Source: an uncultured Prevotella sp. (GTDB taxonomy: Bacteria; Bacteroidota; Bacteroidia; Bacteroidales; Bacteroidaceae). Taken from it: DNA of 9,459 bases. The position numbers and the translations under genes are program-made. The notes under the pieces were generated by a model. That model saw nothing but the letters and a program-made list of their open reading frames with translations. It did no database searches and was not told the origin of the DNA. Position 1 is the stretch's first letter; each line of letters begins with the position of its first letter. The stretch covers positions 1 to 9,459 of the forward strand of contig CALZDK010000070.1 in assembly GCA_945637645.1 (NCBI GenBank), in the 5' to 3' direction. Below, one piece after another: positions 1 to 6,894 of this stretch.

Positions 1-20
1 ACACATGGGTCCGCCCCTAC
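1..20. repeat. Half of a palindromic intergenic repeat, cut by window edge
   Basis: The first bases end in GTCCGCCCCTAC. This matches the right arm of a hairpin whose left arm would read GTAGGGGCGGAC, with a short ACATGG-like centre. I recall palindromes of this kind from intergenic DNA of several gut bacteria. The left arm would lie outside the window, so the palindrome cannot be shown here. It sits about 40 bases beyond the stop codon of the regulator gene, where a terminator or a small mobile repeat would be expected. Confidence 0.35.
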
Positions 21-58
21 AATCGGGAGGTTACGGCACTTCCGAAACTTAAATTTCT

Positions 59-934
59 TTACCTATTCATCGCCCTGAAGTCGGAGGGTTTCATTCCCGT
101 TTTTGCCTTGAATTTTGAGGAGAAGTAGTCGGGCGACTCGAAGTTGAGGCGGTAGGCTATTTCCTTTATGCTCTCGTCGGTGGTGGAGAGCAGTTCCTTG
201 GCGCGTTGCAGTCTCAGGTCGTGCTGATACTGTGCCGGGGCAAGACCGGTGAACTCCTTGAAGAGTTTTCGGAAACTGGAGTAGCCCACTCCCAGATCCT
301 GCGCAATGTCCTGTATGGTGAGGTCCTGCTCCAACGATTCACGTATTCTCTGTCGAGCCCTGTTGATGATGTCCACCTGTTGGGAGTCCTTGTTGAGGAT
401 GATGTTTCGTTCGAGCGAGTACATCAGTCCGATGAGATAGTTCACTATTCCCGCCAGTGTCTGCTGCACGTATGCCGACTCCTCCTGCGCTATTTCGTAT
501 GCCTTCTCGTATGTTGACTTTATCTCGTGGCTGAAGCCGACGCGATACACTGGTTTTTCCGGCGTGAGGAAACCCGCTTTCACCCTGTCGTCGATGTTCT
601 TTCCCCTGAATCCTATCCAGTATTGTTTCCATCCCACGTCGGTGAGAGGGTGGTAGCTGTGCCATTCGCCGGGGAAGAGCAGGAACATGTCTCCTGGCTT
701 TATCGGAACGTTCTTGACATGTGCGGAGCTGAAAACTCCCTCGCCCTCCATGTTGTAGAGCAGTTGGTATTCGTCGAGCGTTCGTCCACGGTCCACGTAG
801 AAATAATAGCCGTAGGCGTGTCCTTTTGTCGGATATGGATCACCAGGCATGATATGCTCCTTGCCAATGGTGCTCACAGTGAGTCCCCATTCCGCGTCCC
901 TGTCGCTTGCCAGCAGGTATTTGCTTGTTTGCAT
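59..934 (-). CDS. AraC-family transcriptional regulator with N-terminal cupin domain
   Basis: Cytoplasmic DNA-binding regulator of 291 residues, the usual size for this family. Residues about 25-115 form an AraC-type cupin (ligand-binding/dimerisation), with GEG at 64-66, PGD at 80-82, LFPGEWH at 86-92 and WIGF at 106-109. Residues 189-291 hold the two helix-turn-helix motifs (about 205-230 and 256-287), ending in the typical F-S-S-K-F-K and TGMKPSDFR pattern. The frame stays open upstream to an ATG at 1066. I chose the ATG at 934 because a good promoter lies at 973-1003, inside that extension, and the extra 44 residues resemble no domain. There is no receiver domain, so it is not an obvious phosphorylation target of the nearby kinases. 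It is divergent from the receptor-kinase operon and is its likely regulator (inference). The ligand is unknown; many relatives respond to sugars or their derivatives. Confidence 0.93.
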   Translation of the reverse strand: MQTSKYLLASDRDAEWGLTVSTIGKEHIMPGDPYPTKGHAYGYYFYVDRGRTLDEYQLLYNMEGEGVFSSAHVKNVPIKPGDMFLLFPGEWHSYHPLTDVGWKQYWIGFRGKNIDDRVKAGFLTPEKPVYRVGFSHEIKSTYEKAYEIAQEESAYVQQTLAGIVNYLIGLMYSLERNIILNKDSQQVDIINRARQRIRESLEQDLTIQDIAQDLGVGYSSFRKLFKEFTGLAPAQYQHDLRLQRAKELLSTTDESIKEIAYRLNFESPDYFSSKFKAKTGMKPSDFRAMNR

Positions 935-972
935 ATTTGTATAAGTGTAGGTAATAATTGTTCTTTTGCGTG

Positions 973-1003
973 CAAAGATAATGCAAATCTCCGATTTGTG
1001 CAA
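973..1003 (-). promoter_or_regulatory. Bacteroidota-type promoter for the AraC-family gene
   Basis: Read on the minus strand, the -7 element TATCTTTG occupies 980-973. A TTG -33 element lies at 1003-1001, separated by 20 bases. This fits the Bacteroidota consensus TTG-N19-21-TAnnTTTG. Transcription would start near 966, giving a leader of about 30 bases before the ATG at 934 and ruling out the longer ORF start at 1066. No purine-rich Shine-Dalgarno sequence precedes the ATG, which is normal in this phylum. Confidence 0.75.
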
Positions 1004-1133
1004 CTTTTTGCCAAATATTGGTGGAATTAGGTCAAAAGTTATAGAAAGTTTTTCCCGACGCCTCATTATTGTAGTTTCAATATGGGTTTGGAGGAATAGA
1101 CGTATTGCGAGAGTGAAAAGAGTTAATTTTGTC

Positions 1134-1152
1134 TAAAAATAAGGTATTTTTA
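1134..1152. promoter_or_regulatory. AT-rich perfect palindrome, candidate operator
   Basis: TAAAAATA at 1134-1141 is the exact reverse complement of TATTTTTA at 1145-1152, with an AGG spacer. Its centre lies 33 bases before the -7 box, so about 45-47 bases upstream of the probable transcription start. That is where an activator touching RNA polymerase usually binds. The downstream promoter has no good -33 element, which fits dependence on an activator. AraC-type proteins more often bind direct repeats, so the binding protein is uncertain. AT-rich palindromes also arise by chance. Confidence 0.4.
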
Positions 1153-1154
1153 TA

Positions 1155-1198
1155 GGTACGTCAGAAAAATTAAACTATCTTTGCACTTGTGAAGTACC
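1155..1198. repeat. Short inverted repeat flanking the receptor promoter
   Basis: GGTACGTC (1155-1162) and GAAGTACC (1191-1198) are inverted copies matching at 7 of 8 positions. They bracket the -7 element, one copy just upstream and one at about the transcription start. The placement would suit a repressor site, but 8-base near-matches are common, so this is weak. Confidence 0.2.
1176..1183 (+). promoter_or_regulatory. -7 element of the receptor-kinase operon promoter
   Basis: TATCTTTG matches the Bacteroidota -7 consensus TAnnTTTG exactly, and the following GCAC is the same as in the divergent regulator promoter. No TTG lies at the usual 19-21 base spacing (around 1153-1157 the sequence is TATAG), so the -33 element is poor. 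Start of transcription is expected near 1190, leaving a leader of about 95 bases. A weak -33 suggests that the operon needs an activator (inference). Confidence 0.6.
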
Positions 1199-1225
1199 AA
1201 AGGACGTGAAAAACGTTAACTGGTT

Positions 1226-1261
1226 ATGCAAAGTCAATCAAGTTTTTACTATTACATTTAA
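1226..1261 (+). CDS. Possible 11-codon leader ORF upstream of the receptor
   Basis: Inside the predicted leader, an ATG at 1226 opens a reading frame for MQSQSSFYYYI and ends at TAA 1259-1261. It is in the same frame as the receptor, with eight codons between its stop and the receptor ATG. Three consecutive tyrosine codons are notable, but I see no terminator-type stem pair that would make this an attenuator, and no ribosome-binding signal. It may be chance. Confidence 0.13.
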   Translation: MQSQSSFYYYI

Positions 1262-1285
1262 AAAATTTACAATTTCATTAAACGA

Positions 1286-4200
1286 ATGATTAGAAGCCAA
1301 ATTCTGAGACTGGCAACTGCGTGTTGTCTGCTCTTCTCAGCTTTCCAATCAATGAAAGCGCAAAACACCACCTCGTCGGTTGTGGGAACAACGTCTGACG
1401 GTGAGGAAATACTTATTGGAGCCGTAGTAAGGCTCACCCATGTGGAGTCGGGCACAACCTTTTCCACTGTCTCCAACGCAAAGGGAATGTACAGAATCGA
1501 CGGACTGATGCCCGGCGGACCATATAAGATGGAGGTCAGCTATGTGGGACACAACAAGTCGGTAGTGAACATAAATAGACTCAGCCTCGGCGAGGTCTAT
1601 TCGTGCAACGTGAACCTCGTGAGCGGTAACGAACTCAAAGAAGTGGTGGTGAAGGGAACGGCAAGCCTGAGAAAGACAGGTGCCTCGGAGAACTACTCGG
1701 CTGAGGACATTGACAACCAGCCGACAGTGAACCGAACAATTCAGGACGTGCTCGCACTCTCACCTTATTATATTGGTAGCGCTTCCTTCGGCGGACGCGA
1801 TGCGGGAATGAACAACTACAGCATCGACGGAGCTAACTTCAACGCCAACATGGGTCTCGACCGCGAGGTGATGCCCGGAGCAGGCACTCCGTTCGCTCTG
1901 GAGGCCCTTGAGGACATACAGATTGTCACCTCAGCCTTCGACGTGAAAAACAGCAACTTCATGGGAGCAAGCATCAACGCCGTGACAAAGAAGGGAACAA
2001 ACACATTCCGCGGTTCGGCATACCATTTCTACAAGGACGAGTCGCTAAGGGGCAACAAAGTCGATGGCGAGGAACTGGGCGACCGCCCCAACATCAAGCG
2101 CACCATCTACGGACTTACCCTCGGCGGTCCGATAGTAAAGGACAAGCTCTTCTTCTTCGTCAGTGCGGAGCTTGAGAACACGCCGCTGGAGCTGCACACT
2201 TGGAAATGTTCGCAAAACGGAGTGGAGAACGGCAAGAACTTCATTTCGCGCGTGACAGAGAGCGACATGCAGAAGTTCGCCTCCGACCTGCAGTCGATGT
2301 ACGGATGGAATCCAGGTTCCTACAACGACTTCACCGGCGAGAACAAGTTTTTCCGACTTATGGCGCGCGTGGACTGGAACATTGCCAAAAACCACACCTT
2401 CACCTTGCGCTACAACCAGACCAACGGCAAGAAGGACAACGCTTTCAGCAGTCCCGGAATGGGACTGGGCGACGGACGCGTGAGCATCTACTCCATGGTG
2501 TTCGACGGAAGCAACTGGAGGAAGGTGGACAACGTCTATTCGCTCACGGGAGAACTTAACAGCCGATGGGGGAAGAACATCAGCAACAAGCTGCGCGGTT
2601 CGTTCACGTTCAACGACGCCAACAACCGCGAGTGCGACGCAGCCTTCCCAAACATCGAGATAATGAAGACCTACGACGGCGACGGCAAGAACCACGCCTA
2701 CATGTCGGCTGGCTACGACCCGCACGCGTGGCAAAACGGAATAAACGAGAAGAGCTGGAACATCAGCGACGACCTCAACATCTCCATAGGCAACCACTAT
2801 CTGACTCTCGGCGCAGGCTTTGAATCTACCAAGGCCTCCAACTGCTATATGAAATACGGTGCGGGCTACTACCGCTACGCCTCCTACGACGACTTCCTGC
2901 AGAAGAAGGCTCCCGTGGCGTTCGCCATGTGCTGGTCGCTCACCGGCGAGGACCGCGCCCTCAGCGACGTGACCTACAACCGCCTCTCAGCCTACGCGCA
3001 GGACGAGTGGCAGGCCACAGACCGACTGCGACTGCTCTACGGAGTGCGCATGGACATGCCCATGTACACCAACCACCGCTACGAAAACCCATCGGTGGCA
3101 CAGCTCGACTTCAACGGAAAGAAACTCAACACAGGCGAATGGCCGGGCAACGTTGCGCTCTTCTCGCCACGAGTGGGATTCAACTACGACGTCACATCCA
3201 ACGGCGACCTCCGCTTCCGAGGCGGTACGGGAATATTTACGGGCCGCTTCCCTCTCATCTTCCTTAGCAAGATGCAGGAAGGTTCGGGTATGTTGCAGAC
3301 CTCGGTGCAAATCACCAATGCCGCAAACCCTCTGCTGCAATATCTTGCAGGTGGTGTGCGCACACCGCAGCAAGTGCTCAGCGAGGTGGTGCCAAACCTG
3401 CCAGAGGACCAGAAAAAGCTCTTCCCCACAACACCGGGAGCGGTGAGCAACCTCATTGCCATCGACGAGAACTTCAAGATGCCACAGGTGTGGAAGACCA
3501 CCTTGGCTCTCGACTACAAGCTGCCGTTGGGCTTCGACAATCTCTTCACACTTGAGGGAACATACTCGAAGGACATCAACGCCATTACTGCCTACGACGC
3601 CAACATAGACATGGACAAGGCAACGGCAAAGCAGTTTGCAGGTCCCGACAACCGCTATTTCTATCCTGGAAACACTGAGAAGCGCATACACAAGGACAAC
3701 GGCTATGCCTACGAGATGACAAACACCAGCAAGGGCTACTCGGCTAACCTGATGGCACAACTGAAGATGACCCCGGTGAAAGACCTCGACCTCATGGTGG
3801 CATACACATGGACAGCGTCGAAAACCATGAACAGCCTGCAGAGCAACCAGGTGGAGAACGCCATGAACAACCTGCCCACGGTGAACGGCATAAACTTCCA
3901 GGAGACACAGAACGCACGCTACGTATATACGCCGCACAGAATAATCGCCTCTGCCTCGTATAAGATAAGTTATGTGGACGACCATGCCTCTACGCGTATC
4001 TCGCTCTTCTACCAGGGCAGACGCAACGGTTCGTACAGCTACATCTACAACGGCGACCTGAACAACGATGGCATTGCCAACGACCTGCTCTACATTCCAG
4101 CATCGAAGGACGAGATGAACTTCATGGAATACAAGGTGGGTGAGACAACCTACACCGTGGACCAGCAGAAGAACGCCTTCTGGGACTTCATTAACCAAGA

Positions 4201-4594
4201 CCCGTACCTGAGCAAGCACAAGGGAGAATATGCACAGGCGTTCAGTGCCTTCAACCCCTGGTACAACACCTTCGACCTGCGTTTCACACAGGAACTGAAA
4301 CTGAAAGTGGGCAAGCAGGTGAACCGCCTGCAGCTCAACTTCGACATACTCAACTTCGGCAACCTGATCAACAGCAAGTGGGGATGCTCGAAATATGTCA
4401 CCTCGGCTGCCATAAAGCCTCTTGTGGTGGATGCGAAAAATCGTGTGGATGCCAACAACCAGCCTATCTACAAACTCGCTAACTACAAGGACGCCGACGG
4501 CAACGTGAAACTCTTAGACCACACCTTCGACGTGACACGCAACTCCAACAACTGCTGGAGAATGCAAATCGGAGTAAAGTATATATTTAATTGA
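1286..4594 (+). CDS. TonB-dependent outer-membrane receptor (Oar-like, no SusD partner)
   Basis: Outer-membrane active transporter of 1102 residues. A signal peptide ends near residue 25 (hydrophobic core L9-F17, then KA/QN). Residues about 30-112 resemble a carboxypeptidase-regulatory-like beta-sandwich. A TonB-box-like LKEVVVKG follows at 117-124. The plug spans about 125-232, containing DIDNQPTVNRTIQDVL and the NYSIDGANFN stretch. The beta-barrel fills the rest and ends in GVKYIFN, a C-terminal strand suitable for BAM recognition. A loop at 923-938 (GDLNNDGIANDLLYIP) contains a DxNxDG calcium-type motif, as I recall from Oar-type receptors. No SusD-like lipoprotein gene follows, so this is not a typical glycan-uptake SusCD pair. 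The stop codon overlaps the start of a sensor kinase by one base. The substrate cannot be read from the sequence. The promoter looks activator-dependent. Confidence 0.92.
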   Translation: MIRSQILRLATACCLLFSAFQSMKAQNTTSSVVGTTSDGEEILIGAVVRLTHVESGTTFSTVSNAKGMYRIDGLMPGGPYKMEVSYVGHNKSVVNINRLSLGEVYSCNVNLVSGNELKEVVVKGTASLRKTGASENYSAEDIDNQPTVNRTIQDVLALSPYYIGSASFGGRDAGMNNYSIDGANFNANMGLDREVMPGAGTPFALEALEDIQIVTSAFDVKNSNFMGASINAVTKKGTNTFRGSAYHFYKDESLRGNKVDGEELGDRPNIKRTIYGLTLGGPIVKDKLFFFVSAELENTPLELHTWKCSQNGVENGKNFISRVTESDMQKFASDLQSMYGWNPGSYNDFTGENKFFRLMARVDWNIAKNHTFTLRYNQTNGKKDNAFSSPGMGLGDGRVSIYSMVFDGSNWRKVDNVYSLTGELNSRWGKNISNKLRGSFTFNDANNRECDAAFPNIEIMKTYDGDGKNHAYMSAGYDPHAWQNGINEKSWNISDDLNISIGNHYLTLGAGFESTKASNCYMKYGAGYYRYASYDDFLQKKAPVAFAMCWSLTGEDRALSDVTYNRLSAYAQDEWQATDRLRLLYGVRMDMPMYTNHRYENPSVAQLDFNGKKLNTGEWPGNVALFSPRVGFNYDVTSNGDLRFRGGTGIFTGRFPLIFLSKMQEGSGMLQTSVQITNAANPLLQYLAGGVRTPQQVLSEVVPNLPEDQKKLFPTTPGAVSNLIAIDENFKMPQVWKTTLALDYKLPLGFDNLFTLEGTYSKDINAITAYDANIDMDKATAKQFAGPDNRYFYPGNTEKRIHKDNGYAYEMTNTSKGYSANLMAQLKMTPVKDLDLMVAYTWTASKTMNSLQSNQVENAMNNLPTVNGINFQETQNARYVYTPHRIIASASYKISYVDDHASTRISLFYQGRRNGSYSYIYNGDLNNDGIANDLLYIPASKDEMNFMEYKVGETTYTVDQQKNAFWDFINQDPYLSKHKGEYAQAFSAFNPWYNTFDLRFTQELKLKVGKQVNRLQLNFDILNFGNLINSKWGCSKYVTSAAIKPLVVDAKNRVDANNQPIYKLANYKDADGNVKLLDHTFDVTRNSNNCWRMQIGVKYIFN

Positions 4595-4596
4595 TG
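4592..4596 (+). promoter_or_regulatory. TGATG stop/start overlap, receptor to first kinase
   Basis: The receptor stop TGA (4592-4594) shares its A with the kinase ATG (4594-4596). A TTG at 4591 is an alternative start one codon earlier, but the ATG is the better choice. The overlap implies one mRNA and probably coupled translation. Confidence 0.8.
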
Positions 4597-6894
4597 TCAA
4601 GAAAAAAGAGAAATATCCTGCTCATAATTGCAGTAGCCGTGGTTTTCGGAGCCACGGCTTTCTGGGTTTCCTTGGGACAAGATTCCGAGGAAAAGAAAAA
4701 AGTGCTCGTTGTCTTCTCGGACAGGAAGGAACGCTACTCTTTCACCAACTATGAGGAGGCTATTTCAAATGCCTTCGGACGGCATGGGCTCAAAGTGGAT
4801 TTCAAGTTCTCCTATCTCGACTGCGACAAGTATCAGGACGAGGAAGAGAAAAGAATGGCGCGACAACTGGTGGAAAGCGAGACGCAGAGGCAACATTTCG
4901 ACCTCATAGTCACCATTGGCGACCAAATGACCTACTCGCTCTTGGCAAGCGGCACCCACGTGATCGACACCATCCCGATGGTGTTTGGAGCAGTGATGTT
5001 CCCAAACTGGAAACTCATTTCCAAGCACAGCAACGTGACAGGAGTGAGCGACTCCGTCGATGTGGTGACAAACATAAAGCTCGCCACGCTCTTCTCCGGA
5101 CAGGCAAACACTTTTACACTGCTCGACAGCACCTTCCTCGACCGCAAGTCTGCCCAACTCATAAACGAACAACTGAAGGGAAAGACCGACATAGTGAACA
5201 ACCTCGACTGGCACTGCAGCGTGAGGGAACTGCTCGACCGTGGCAACGACAAATACTCCATCACGCCGCTCTCGCTCCGCTATCTTGCAACAAACACGAA
5301 AGTCACTGAGCCACTGAATCAGCGTGGGGCAAACAACCTGCAGACAATACTGCGCCGCTTCATGCACCTGACCTATGTGCAGGTGAACTATGCGCCAATC
5401 TCAACGCGCATTGTCCGATTCAACAGCAAGCGCCCGAAGGTGACAGCCATCTGCATGGACTTCGGAACTGTGGACAACGACTATATTACGGGATATTTCT
5501 CTTCGCCTGACGACATTGCCGAAGGCATTGCGGGTTGTGCCGAGAAAGTGCTGGCGGGCACTGCGCCGTCGAGCATAAAAATTGTGCCCTCGGAGAAGCA
5601 CTACTATGTGGATTGGCGCGTGATGCAACGCTACAATTTCACCACCGACGACATCCCCGAAGGCTTCAGGACAATAAACCTCTCTTGGACAGAGCACTAC
5701 CGCAACGCTTACCACAGTCTGGTGGCGACATCCGCTGTCGTACTCCTTGTTGTGGTTGTCGTCCTGTCGCGGATGTTCTGGAAAGAACGAAAGCAGAAGA
5801 AGGCAGCATGGAAACAGCATGAGCACGACAACGAGGTGATAAGGATGGCGGTGCAGAGCAACAACGCATACGTTTGTGAACGCATGGGGACGACGATGCA
5901 CTTCGACAAGACCTTCTGGCACAGGATGGGCTTGAAGCAAAGACCGCTGGAACTGGACGAATACACCTCGATGATGACTGCCGAGAGCCGCGAGGAATAT
6001 ATGGACCTCGTCAGTCAGGTCAGCACGGGCGGAAGCTGCGTGAAGGAGATTCAGGCAGACTTCACGGGCAAGGGCGTCTATCACTGGTATCAGGTGAAGA
6101 GCCATGGAGTGGTGGATGCCAACGGCAACTTCGTGCGTGCCTACGGACTGCTGACCAACATCGACGACTTCAAGGACCGCGAGCGGGAACTTCACGAGGC
6201 GCGCCGAATGGCTGAGGAGGCAACGCTGAAGGAGTCGTTCCTCGCCAACATGAGCCACGAGATACGCACCCCGCTCAACGCCATCGTAGGCTTCTCCAAC
6301 CTGCTGTTGCAGCCCGGCGCCGACTTCTCCGACGAGGACAAACGCCTCTTCGCCGACACAATAAACACCAACAACGACCTGCTGCTGAAGCTCATCAACG
6401 ACATCCTCGACCTCTCGCGCGTGGAGTCGGGGCAGATGGACTTCGTGTTTGCCGATTTCTCGGTGCGTGGCATTGTGGAGAAGGTCTATACCACATTTAC
6501 CGTGCAGATGCCAAAACACCTCGACTTCCGCCTCTCTCAGCCTGCTGGCGACGTGCGGATAAACGTTGACGAGAGCCGCCTGCGACAGATCATCTCCAAT
6601 TTCCTTACCAATGCGGGCAAGTTCACGCCCGAAGGATCCGTCACGCTTGGCTGGACACAGCATGAGGACACGGGGCAGACGGAGATTTTCGTCGAAGACA
6701 CCGGCATAGGCCTTTCCGAGGAGGACCGCAAGATGGTGTTCAGCCGCTTCTACAAGAAAAACGAGTTCAAGCAGGGCACAGGTCTCGGGCTCTCCATCTG
6801 CAAGGCTATCGTCATAAGAATGGGAGGAAAAATAAAAGTCAAATCAGAACTTGGCAAGGGCAGCCGGTTCTCAGTATTCTTCAATACAAAATGA
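4594..6894 (+). CDS. Membrane sensor histidine kinase with substrate-binding-protein-like sensor (copy 1)
   Basis: Inner-membrane autokinase of 766 residues. Order: membrane helix 7-28; periplasmic domain about 37-370 resembling ABC-type substrate-binding proteins (PF04392-like, e.g. DLIVTIGDQ at 103-111); membrane helix about 375-396; PAS-like domain about 415-526; coiled-coil linker about 527-549; HisKA with the phospho-acceptor H555 in MSHEIRTPLN; HATPase_c with N-box N669/N673, DTGIG 702-706, FSRFYK 716-721 and GTGLGLSI 728-735. All catalytic motifs are intact. It has no receiver, HPt or DNA-binding domain, so it needs a response regulator encoded elsewhere. The gene overlaps the receptor upstream by 1 base and its sister kinase downstream by 4. 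The likely role is to report the periplasmic level of a ligand connected with the receptor (inference); the ligand is unknown. Confidence 0.93.
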   Translation: MSRKKRNILLIIAVAVVFGATAFWVSLGQDSEEKKKVLVVFSDRKERYSFTNYEEAISNAFGRHGLKVDFKFSYLDCDKYQDEEEKRMARQLVESETQRQHFDLIVTIGDQMTYSLLASGTHVIDTIPMVFGAVMFPNWKLISKHSNVTGVSDSVDVVTNIKLATLFSGQANTFTLLDSTFLDRKSAQLINEQLKGKTDIVNNLDWHCSVRELLDRGNDKYSITPLSLRYLATNTKVTEPLNQRGANNLQTILRRFMHLTYVQVNYAPISTRIVRFNSKRPKVTAICMDFGTVDNDYITGYFSSPDDIAEGIAGCAEKVLAGTAPSSIKIVPSEKHYYVDWRVMQRYNFTTDDIPEGFRTINLSWTEHYRNAYHSLVATSAVVLLVVVVVLSRMFWKERKQKKAAWKQHEHDNEVIRMAVQSNNAYVCERMGTTMHFDKTFWHRMGLKQRPLELDEYTSMMTAESREEYMDLVSQVSTGGSCVKEIQADFTGKGVYHWYQVKSHGVVDANGNFVRAYGLLTNIDDFKDRERELHEARRMAEEATLKESFLANMSHEIRTPLNAIVGFSNLLLQPGADFSDEDKRLFADTINTNNDLLLKLINDILDLSRVESGQMDFVFADFSVRGIVEKVYTTFTVQMPKHLDFRLSQPAGDVRINVDESRLRQIISNFLTNAGKFTPEGSVTLGWTQHEDTGQTEIFVEDTGIGLSEEDRKMVFSRFYKKNEFKQGTGLGLSICKAIVIRMGGKIKVKSELGKGSRFSVFFNTK
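6232..6284 (+). repeat. 53-base exact direct repeat, copy A (HisKA region)
   Basis: These bases encode the stretch around the phospho-acceptor histidine and are identical, including every synonymous position, to 8526-8578 in the second kinase. The copies lie 2294 bases apart and in the same reading register. A crossover between them would therefore fuse the first sensor in frame to the second kinase core. Confidence 0.9.
6891..6894 (+). promoter_or_regulatory. ATGA start/stop overlap between the two kinases
   Basis: The second kinase ATG (6891-6893) overlaps the first kinase TGA (6892-6894). This is the classic arrangement for coupled translation and suggests that the two proteins are made in linked amounts. 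Confidence 0.85.

Larger units (their letters stand above)
935..1285. other. Divergent intergenic control region
   Basis: These 351 bases separate the regulator from the receptor operon. They hold the leftward promoter (973-1003), an AT-rich palindrome (1134-1152), the rightward -7 element (1176-1183), a small inverted repeat (1155-1198) and a leader of roughly 95 bases before the receptor start. Both -7 elements share the 11-mer TATCTTTGCAC. I see nothing identifiable between about 1004 and 1130, and no RNA gene or riboswitch that I can recognise. Confidence 0.7.

Noticed and set aside
2..52. Possible tail of a rightward gene ending at TAA 50-52
   Set aside because: The frame is open for only 16 codons from the edge. 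It overlaps the probable palindromic repeat, and all three forward frames are open across this short stretch, so there is no support for coding.
935..1066. 44-residue N-terminal extension of the AraC-family protein to an ATG at 1066
   Set aside because: A well-spaced promoter (973-1003) lies inside it, so transcripts would start after the upstream ATG. The extension matches no domain, and the cupin begins normally after the ATG at 934.
1313..1324. ATAC lipobox-like sequence in the receptor signal peptide
   Set aside because: A hydrophobic residue is lacking at -3, and the hydrophobic core continues past the cysteine. The KA/QN site fits ordinary signal peptidase cleavage, as expected for a beta-barrel receptor.
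2987..4219. Long antisense open frame of 410 codons opposite the receptor gene
   Set aside because: It lies wholly within a well-supported gene, and its translation is rich in Val, His and Arg with no recognisable domain. It is a by-product of codon use on the other strand.
5401..6663. Long antisense open frame of 420 codons opposite the first kinase
   Set aside because: It covers the catalytic domains of a clear histidine kinase in antisense, has low-complexity Val/His-rich content, and a similar shadow appears opposite the second kinase at 7836-8552.
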